Source: Listeria grandensis FSL F6-0971 (GTDB lineage Bacteria > Bacillota > Bacilli > Lactobacillales > Listeriaceae). Taken from it: DNA of 64,000 nt. Shown here one piece after another: positions 59,195 to 64,000 of the stretch. Under the pieces are notes generated by a model. That model was not told the origin of the DNA, ran no database searches, and saw only the letters and a list, made by a program, of their open reading frames with translations. Numbering within the stretch: the first letter of the stretch is position 1; the number at the start of each line of letters is the position of its first letter. Made by a program: the position numbers and the translations under genes. Location: contig NZ_AODD01000006.1 in NCBI RefSeq assembly GCF_000525835.1, forward strand, positions 62,001 to 126,000, given 5' to 3'.

Positions 59195-59369
59195 CACCTC
59201 TTAAATAAGTATACATAAAAGCAACAACCTCCGCTGGTAAATCCGACTCTAAATCCTCATTATAAAGCGGTAAATTCAAATCCAATATGTCGCCATCTAT
59301 TTTCCCCGCATAACGCTTTTGCATAAACTCTGCCAACGAAAGACACTCAAATATTTTCCTTATGTTCAC
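59163..59369 (-). CDS. Hypothetical 68-aa protein between thrE half and antitoxin
   Basis: Open from GTG 59369 (overlapping the end of the ThrE-type gene by 23 nt) to 59163, overlapping the antitoxin start by 32 nt. Its middle part 'LNLPLYNEDLESDLPAEVVA' looks coding by composition, but there is no good ribosome binding site at GTG 59369. Later starts (ATG 59318) are possible. The last ten residues are out-of-frame antitoxin sequence. Unrecognised; may be a decayed or spurious gene. Confidence 0.35.
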   Translation of the reverse strand: MNIRKIFECLSLAEFMQKRYAGKIDGDILDLNLPLYNEDLESDLPAEVVAFMYTYLRGDDKIENRFWR

Positions 59370-59799
59370 GAAAACGGCGAATACTGTGGTTCAGAACTTC
59401 CGAAAGTACGAGTCCAGCGGCGATAGCACCAGCAACTAGAGCAACGCGTACCGAAAAAGAAATAGCCTCGATATAATCGCCGAGCACAAAATTCCGAACG
59501 GCTTGGTAGGCTAAACCACCGGGCACCAATGGAACAATGCCTGGAACGTTGAAAATGGTAACAGGTAACCTTTTAGATTTTGCAAAGAAATAACTGGCGA
59601 TAGCGACAATGAACGCTCCGGCAAGCGTGCTCATCGTTGTGCCTGCCTCTAGGTGAGATAAAATCCAGTAAGTCATCCAGCCAAGCGTCCCAGTAAACCC
59701 GCATTCTATTAATGAACGACGGGGAACATTTGTGATGATGGCAAATGCGAGTGTGGCGAGGAAACTGAAAACAATTTGCATGAGTACTATCGAAAACAT
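59347..59799 (-). CDS. Threonine/serine exporter, small subunit (ThrE_2/DUF3815 type)
   Basis: 150 residues with four to five membrane helices: 'FSFLATLAFAIITNVPRRSL', 'GFTGTLGWMTYWIL', 'VPGIVPLVPGGLAYQAVRNF'. Equivalent to the C-terminal half of ThrE. Its partner is the DUF1212-type subunit at 60623-61375; the two are normally adjacent or overlapping but here stand 820 nt apart, separated by repeats. Confidence 0.88.
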   Translation of the reverse strand: MFSIVLMQIVFSFLATLAFAIITNVPRRSLIECGFTGTLGWMTYWILSHLEAGTTMSTLAGAFIVAIASYFFAKSKRLPVTIFNVPGIVPLVPGGLAYQAVRNFVLGDYIEAISFSVRVALVAGAIAAGLVLSEVLNHSIRRFREHKENI

Positions 59800-59818
59800 T
59801 GGGTCATCTCCTTCCAGA

Positions 59819-59914
59819 TTTGTTGAGAGTCTTACGAAGCGAACTTTGCTGAGTTAGAGCCTCAATATGCATAGGAACCGTAGGTGAGTATGTAATCCAC
59901 CAGTGGCTCTTATG
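59819..59914 (-). repeat. Dispersed intergenic repeat, copy B
   Basis: Reverse orientation to copy A at 39474. It reads, on the minus strand, CATAAGAGCCACTGGTGGAT ... CATGCATATTGAGGCTCTAA ... CGCTTCGTAAGACTCTCAACAAA, colinear with copy A over its full length with roughly 75-80 percent identity by eye. Confidence 0.82.
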
Positions 59915-59965
59915 ACGCTTATCTCCGAATGATTAGCAAAACAAGTTAAGAAGCAGAGAATCCAG

Positions 59966-60008
59966 AGAGCCTTAATATGCATGGGAACGTAGTGAGCATG
60001 TAATCCAT
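59966..60008 (-). repeat. Dispersed intergenic repeat, half copy C
   Basis: AGAGCCTTAATATGCATGGG through GAGCATGTAATCCA matches half of copy B. It leads straight into the first 123-bp unit. Confidence 0.7.
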
Positions 60009-60033
60009 GTGCTGCATCGTGTCCTGCGCCTTC

Positions 60034-60623
60034 GGATCCAGCTTCAGAAGCCAGCCCCTCGAAACTTTCACGCCCTCCACAAAAACCAAGAGCGGGTTTT
60101 CATTGCGGCCGCTCCAGTTTTTTTCGGAGCTGAGCGGGCCGTTTCAGCTTTGTTGTGGCTCTTACGAAGCGAACTTTGCTGAGTTAGAGCCTCAATATGC
60201 ATAGGAACCGTAGGTGAGTATGTAATCCATGTGCTGCATCGTGTCCTGCGCCTTCGGATCCAGCTTCAGAAGCCAGCCCCTCGAAACTTTCTCGCCCTCC
60301 ACAAAAACCAAGAGCGGGTTTTTATTGCGGCCGCTCCAAGTTTTTTCGGGGCTAAACGGGCTTCCTCAGCTTTTCATTTGATCCAGCTTCAACGGCCAAC
60401 TCCTCGAAAACTTCACGCCCTCCATAAAAAGCAAGATCGGCTTTTTATTGCGGCCGCTCCAGTTTTTTTCGGAGCTGAACGGGCCGTTTCGGCTTTTCAT
60501 TGGATCCAGCTTCGGAAGCCAGCCCCTCGAAACTTTCACGCCCTCCATAAAAACCAAGAGCGGGTTTTTATGGAGGCCGCTCCAAGTTTTTTCGGGGCTA
60601 ACGGGCTTCCTCAGCTTTTCATT
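60034..60623 (+). repeat. Four copies of a 123-bp GC-rich unit with NotI-type palindrome
   Basis: Units begin GGATCCAGCTTC at 60034, 60256, 60379 and 60502. The last three are directly tandem with exactly 123-bp period; the first is split off by dispersed-repeat copy D. Each holds ACGCCCTCCA, a small AAACC/GGTTT hairpin, GCGGCCGC in three copies (changed to GGAGGCCGC in the fourth) and a CGCTCC..GGAGC hairpin around a T7 tract. The last unit ends exactly at the stop codon of the exporter gene at 60623. Confidence 0.9.
60149..60230 (-). repeat. Dispersed intergenic repeat, copy D
   Basis: TTTGTTGTGGCTCTTACGAA through GTATGTAATCCATGTGCTGC. It is nearly identical to copy B in its shared part and separates the first and second 123-bp units. 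The following GTGCTGCATCGTGTCCTGCG also follows copy C. Confidence 0.8.
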
Positions 60624-61375
60624 CAACCGAAAAAGCGGAATACCACTGCTATCCCAATCCCAATCGTCCCTGCTGTAATCAAGGCTTCGGTTCCGCGTGC
60701 CATTCCTGACAGTAGGTGTCCAGCCAGCAAATCGCGCACGGCGTTTGTGATTGGAACTCCAGGCACGAGCGGCATGACACCACCAATAATCATCTTGTCC
60801 AAACTCACACCCCAGCCGACCGAAATCGCGAGTATCGACAATAAACCAACCGTAAATGCAGCTAAAAACTCGGCCAAAAACTTCACTTTAAAAAATTCGG
60901 TACCGTAATAAAAGATGATAAATCCGATCGCGCCAATCATACATGTTGCAATCAAGTCTTTCCAAACCCCACCAAAAATCATCATCAATGTACCACTAAC
61001 AACTGCTGCCGCAACGATTTGTAACCAGATTGGAAAGAACTTTACCTCTTTATCCAGCGACCGTAATTGCGTATAAAATTGACCTAGCGAAATTTGTTTC
61101 ATCGTAAATTCACGAGATAAATCGTTGACCTTGGAGACTTTCTCCAAATCAATCGTTCGCGTTGGTATTTGTTCCATTTTTACCGTCGAGCCGCCTTGCA
61201 ATGCCATAAAAATACCAGTTGGAGTTACGAAACTTATCCCTTTGGATTCTGAAGCAGCCTCTGCAATTCGGCTCATCGTATCTTCCACGCGGTACATTTC
61301 TGCGCCGCTTTCCATCATAATTTTTCCCGCGAGTAAACATGTGTCGAGTAAAAAATCTTGAGGAGCATCTTCCAT
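60623..61375 (-). CDS. Threonine/serine exporter, large subunit (ThrE/DUF1212 type)
   Basis: 250 residues from ATG 61375 (GGAGGG at 61383-61388); the frame extends to 61498 without a site. N-terminal soluble part 'TCLLAGKIMMESGAEMYRVE' and 'FVTPTGIFMALQGG' with the amphipathic DUF1212 motif, followed by five membrane helices. Homologous to the first half of Corynebacterium ThrE, exporting Thr/Ser or related compounds. Should work with the subunit at 59347-59799. Confidence 0.88.
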   Translation of the reverse strand: MEDAPQDFLLDTCLLAGKIMMESGAEMYRVEDTMSRIAEAASESKGISFVTPTGIFMALQGGSTVKMEQIPTRTIDLEKVSKVNDLSREFTMKQISLGQFYTQLRSLDKEVKFFPIWLQIVAAAVVSGTLMMIFGGVWKDLIATCMIGAIGFIIFYYGTEFFKVKFLAEFLAAFTVGLLSILAISVGWGVSLDKMIIGGVMPLVPGVPITNAVRDLLAGHLLSGMARGTEALITAGTIGIGIAVVFRFFG

Positions 61376-61547
61376 CGCATTACCCTCCGTTCTAACTAAT
61401 CTCTCCTCCCATCCTAACGCAACAACAGCAATTTTTCTAGTCAAAATAAAAAGATTTTCTAAAAACACGATTCTACAAGGCGATTTGAGGGTAAACATCT
61501 GGTATTATGAACTATGAAAGCATTACGTATAAAAGGAGTCTTGGCAG

Positions 61548-61757
61548 ATGAGCAGTATCGAGTTTGAAATTGTAGAACACATTGGTGTATTGTCGGAAAA
61601 CGCTAAGGGATGGCGCAGAGAGGTTAATTTGATCAGTTGGAATGGTCGCGCCCCAAAATACGATATTCGTGATTGGGCGCCAAATAATGAGAAAATGGGC
61701 AAAGGCATTACGCTCACAGAGGAAGAGTTTAAAAAAATCGCTGAACTAGCGAAGTAA
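61548..61757 (+). CDS. YdbC/PC4-type single-stranded nucleic acid-binding protein
   Basis: 69 residues. 'GWRREVNLISWNGRAPKYDI' and 'DWAPNNEKMGKGITLTEEEF' match the YdbC family, whose Lactococcus member has a PC4-like fold that binds single-stranded DNA as a dimer. AAGGAG at 61530-61535 precedes ATG 61548. Confidence 0.85.
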   Translation: MSSIEFEIVEHIGVLSENAKGWRREVNLISWNGRAPKYDIRDWAPNNEKMGKGITLTEEEFKKIAELAK

Positions 61758-61772
61758 CGGGGGAGTTTGTTT

Positions 61773-62420
61773 ATGTTTGCATATGATATTTATGAACCAA
61801 TTGATCGCAAGGCAGAAGATACGTTTCCGACGATTTTTGCACTGCATGACGTTGGAGCTGACGAGCTAGATTTACCAGGAATTTTAGAATCGGTCATGGA
61901 TAGATTTGTCATCGTTGGAATTCGCGGAAATGTCCAACAAGGTCCAGGATACGCCTACTACAAAATGGTATCAGAAGGAGAACCTAGCGAAAAGACGATT
62001 ACATATGCAGCAAACAGCATCCACGAGTTCGTTGAAAAAATCATCGGTCAGTATCCATCGATCGATCGCAAAAAAATGTATTTGATGGGCTTTGGACAAG
62101 GCGGCATCGTATCGATGACGGAATTCGTCCGCAATGGAGGGATGTATCACGGTGGCGTTTTCCTGAGCGCGAAGTTACCAGCGTTTCTCGAGGCAGGCCC
62201 GAAAAACCTCCTTTTAAAGAAGAAGCCCATTTTTGTAGGCCACGGAATTAATGATGCCGTTCTTCCTGTTGTGGAAGGCGAACGCATTGCACGATATTTT
62301 AAAACGATGAGTGATGAAGTGACACTCAGGACGTATTACGTAAGCCATAATGTGAATGTAGCCGAAGAAGATGAAATTATCGATTGGCTCACAGGCATAG
62401 AAGAAAAAGTTACAGACTAG
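61773..62420 (+). CDS. Esterase/phospholipase-family protein lacking the nucleophile serine
   Basis: 215 residues from ATG 61773 (GGGGGAG at 61759-61765). Alpha/beta hydrolase of the carboxylesterase/acyl-protein-thioesterase group: 'TIFALHDVGADELDL', 'YLMGFGQGGIVSMTE', 'IFVGHGINDAVLPVVEG' and a final 'SHNVN'. The expected G-x-S-x-G nucleophile elbow is GFGQG, so the Ser is Gly (codon GGA at 62093-62095 region). Asp and His positions remain. Either a non-enzymatic paralogue or a point change or error. Confidence 0.75.
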   Translation: MFAYDIYEPIDRKAEDTFPTIFALHDVGADELDLPGILESVMDRFVIVGIRGNVQQGPGYAYYKMVSEGEPSEKTITYAANSIHEFVEKIIGQYPSIDRKKMYLMGFGQGGIVSMTEFVRNGGMYHGGVFLSAKLPAFLEAGPKNLLLKKKPIFVGHGINDAVLPVVEGERIARYFKTMSDEVTLRTYYVSHNVNVAEEDEIIDWLTGIEEKVTD

Positions 62421-62433
62421 GAGGATTTACAAA

Positions 62434-63360
62434 ATGAAAGCATTAGGATTTACACAATTCGGAGCACCCGAAGTATTTGAAGAATTAGAACTAGAAACAC
62501 CAAAAGCAAGCGAAAAAGGTGTAGTTATCAAGGTCTTAGCCGCAGGGGTGAATCCTTATGATGCTCTGTTACGCGCAGGCGTGATGCAAAAAATACGGCC
62601 ATTAGGTTTTCCAATTGTTCCCGGAAGCGATGTCGTCGGTGAAATTACCGAAGTCGGCTCCAAAGTGAAGAACTACGCGGTTGGAGACATCGTCATTGGC
62701 CATCCTTCTATTGGAGGTTACGGCGAGTATGTCGCGACACCAAGTTACAATATCGTCAAAAAACCTGAAGAGATGAGTATAGAGGAAGCGGCAGGACTAT
62801 CGTCTGTTGGAATTACGGCGTACTATGCCCTACAAGTTGCGAACGTGAAAAAAGGCGAGACACTGATCATTCAAGGAGCCTCAGGAGCAGTTGGCGCGAT
62901 CGCAGTACAAATTGCCAAAGAAAAAGGTATCAAAGTGATCGGGATTGCGAGTAGTAAAAATGCAGATTACGTTAGCGCACTCGGCGCAGACCGCGTCGTA
63001 GCTTACGATCGTGATAACGTAGCTGAAATGCTGGCGGATAAAGCAGACGTTGTACTGGATGCAAGTTTTGGCGGTAAAGGTGCCGCGAAAGGACTTGCTT
63101 ACGTGAAAAAAGGCGGGCGTTACATTTCGCTTACAGCAGTTCCAGAACATGCTGAAGACAAGAAAGTGACAGCAGTTCGCTTGAAGCGCACGAAGGACAT
63201 GAAGGATAAAGAAGCGTTGGGTTACTTGGCCGATTTATACCGCTCGCATAAATTGCAGTTGAAGACGGCGGAGGTACTGACGTTTGACCTGCGCGGTGTG
63301 ATTGGCGCGCATCAGTTGATTGATAAGAAGAAAGTAGCTGGGAAGTTGATTTTGAAGTAG
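62434..63360 (+). CDS. NADP-dependent quinone-oxidoreductase-type MDR protein
   Basis: 308 residues, zinc-free medium-chain dehydrogenase/reductase. 'AAGVNPYDALLRAGVMQK', 'PGSDVVGEITEVGSKV', nucleotide loop 'IIQGASGAVGAIAVQIAK'. Starts 13 nt after the esterase-like gene with AGGAGG, so they are probably cotranscribed. Reduces quinones or enones; precise substrate unknown. Confidence 0.9.
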   Translation: MKALGFTQFGAPEVFEELELETPKASEKGVVIKVLAAGVNPYDALLRAGVMQKIRPLGFPIVPGSDVVGEITEVGSKVKNYAVGDIVIGHPSIGGYGEYVATPSYNIVKKPEEMSIEEAAGLSSVGITAYYALQVANVKKGETLIIQGASGAVGAIAVQIAKEKGIKVIGIASSKNADYVSALGADRVVAYDRDNVAEMLADKADVVLDASFGGKGAAKGLAYVKKGGRYISLTAVPEHAEDKKVTAVRLKRTKDMKDKEALGYLADLYRSHKLQLKTAEVLTFDLRGVIGAHQLIDKKKVAGKLILK

Positions 63361-63399
63361 GGAGAACAAAACGCGTAGTTAGCATGCGAAGGTATTTTA

Positions 63400-63445
63400 A
63401 GAAGCCCAGTAAACCGTTATACAGCAAACGGTTTACTGGGCTTCT
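63400..63445 (+). terminator. Very stable 19-bp hairpin after the MDR gene
   Basis: AGAAGCCCAGTAAACCGTT (63400-63418) and its perfect complement at 63427-63445 with an 8-nt loop. The T tract is weak, but position and stability fit termination. Confidence 0.75.
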
Positions 63446-63503
63446 GCCATTTTAAATATGCAGTAGTTTTAAGAGGTGAAATGTACTTTCACTTTTTACT
63501 GTG

Positions 63504-63773
63504 TTAACGCCAGCGCTCTAACTTTTTCAAGAATTTTTTAGTATACATTTTATTCAGAAAAAATTTCCCGATCTTACTCATGTCAGATTCCTGAAATCCT
63601 TTTAAACTTATTTCATAAAACTCATCGAAGGTTGCGTCAGGATTTGTCCACTGTCCCATTTCATAACATTTCAAACAATATTTTTCTGAGCGTGTTCCGT
63701 CTTTTTCGGTACCAAATTCTTCTGGTTTATTCATAGGTATGCCGCAACTTTGACACTGTGGTGTTTTCGCCAT
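63504..63773 (-). CDS. Small zinc-ribbon protein
   Basis: 89 residues. 'PQCQSCGIPMNKPEEFG' and 'EKYCLKCYEMGQWTNPDATF' give two CxxC pairs of a putative zinc-ribbon domain family common in Firmicutes; the basic tail 'KKFLKKLERW' follows. ATG 63773 has GAGAGATA upstream. Function unknown. Nothing recognisable lies between 63774 and the window end. Confidence 0.8.
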   Translation of the reverse strand: MAKTPQCQSCGIPMNKPEEFGTEKDGTRSEKYCLKCYEMGQWTNPDATFDEFYEISLKGFQESDMSKIGKFFLNKMYTKKFLKKLERWR

Positions 63774-64000
63774 TTTTTATCTCTCCATTTCTATGTTATC
63801 CGCAGAATTTTACATGTTATTCAGATTTCAATAACAAAGATCTAGTATAGCGTACTCTTCGCCTGGATACAATAAGAAATCCGTGATTTTGCTGGATAAG
63901 TTTTTGAGCTCGAGAAGAGAATTTGTATCGATAAGGAATTCTAGAGTGAAATATGCAGATGAATCAAGTATGTTTTATTAAAGGTATGACAAAAAACAAT

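Larger units (their letters stand above)
59800..60622. other. Repeat field between the two ThrE subunit genes
   Basis: 823 bp without a real gene. It holds one full and two shorter copies of the dispersed repeat (see 39474) and four copies of a GC-rich 123-bp unit. Open frames run through on both strands because the unit length is a multiple of three. They have no start context and I do not count them as genes. Confidence 0.8.

Noticed and set aside
60007-60908. Plus-strand and minus-strand frames through the 123-bp units (225 and 86 codons)
   Set aside because: They arise from the frame-preserving repeats, continue antisense into the exporter gene and lack start signals. Kept only as a low-probability option in the findings.

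Overview
The window reads as chromosome of a Listeria-type Firmicute. Gene content and order around gdhA, the hisZGDBHAFIE operon with divergent hisJ, an NCS2 purine permease and a GH1/GntR pair match, from memory, the lmo0556-lmo0575 neighbourhood of Listeria monocytogenes. The SUF cluster at the left edge, a cell-surface module with an Mga regulator, and a large polysaccharide locus do not belong to that neighbourhood in L. monocytogenes. This suggests a member of the wider genus (a Listeria sensu lato species) with rearrangements and accessory insertions. Genus assignment is inference; no rRNA or tRNA gene was found.

Layout. 1-4180: sufD (5' cut by the window), sufS, sufU, sufB. 4181-7937: accessory scar with a tyrosine-recombinase remnant, a three-copy 152-bp tandem duplication of the upstream/start region of an ECF sigma gene, its DUF4179-type anti-sigma gene, and an internally deleted ISL3-like transposase. 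8007-17128: secreted Ig-like proteins, a short UvrC-like gene, hydrolases, a VOC protein, a Gfo/Idh/MocA oxidoreductase, a 6-phosphogluconolactonase-type propeller and an SH3b protein. 17383-23798: Mga-type regulator, Crp/Fnr-type regulator and a giant PA14/Cry1Ac-D-VI-type/Ig-like secreted protein, bracketed by a duplicated segment whose second copy has collapsed. 23799-36345: polysaccharide locus (lipoprotein, Wzz-like protein, BY-kinase, sugar-nucleotide enzymes, glycosyltransferases, polymerase, acyltransferase, flippase). 36385-48466: gdhA, a 2OG-Fe dioxygenase, small membrane proteins, histidine operon, hisJ. 48544-58668: guanine-riboswitch purine permease, GH1 glucosidase with GntR regulator, two-component system with ABC exporter. 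58626-63773: phd-doc-like module, ThrE-type exporter split by a 0.8-kb repeat field, esterase-like protein, quinone-oxidoreductase-like protein and a zinc-ribbon protein.

The most coherent biological system is the polysaccharide locus. It holds PglF-like 4,6-dehydratase, PglE-like aminotransferase, PglD-like acetyltransferase and PglC-like phospho-sugar transferase, so it looks able to make UDP-N,N'-diacetylbacillosamine and load it on undecaprenyl phosphate. The PglD-like domain is fused to the C-terminus of the Wzx-type flippase. A TviB/WecC-type dehydrogenase adds a HexNAc-uronic acid, and a Wzz/BY-kinase pair with a Wzy-like polymerase completes a Wzx/Wzy-type system.

Caveat on quality. 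At least seven genes (uvrC-like, SH3b protein, Crp/Fnr regulator, PA14 protein twice, Wzy-like polymerase, hisA twice, possibly doc) are interrupted by one-base indels, mostly in homopolymers, and otherwise read perfectly. Systematic sequencing indels are the simplest explanation, so I give these genes as joined loci and do not treat them as biologically dead.
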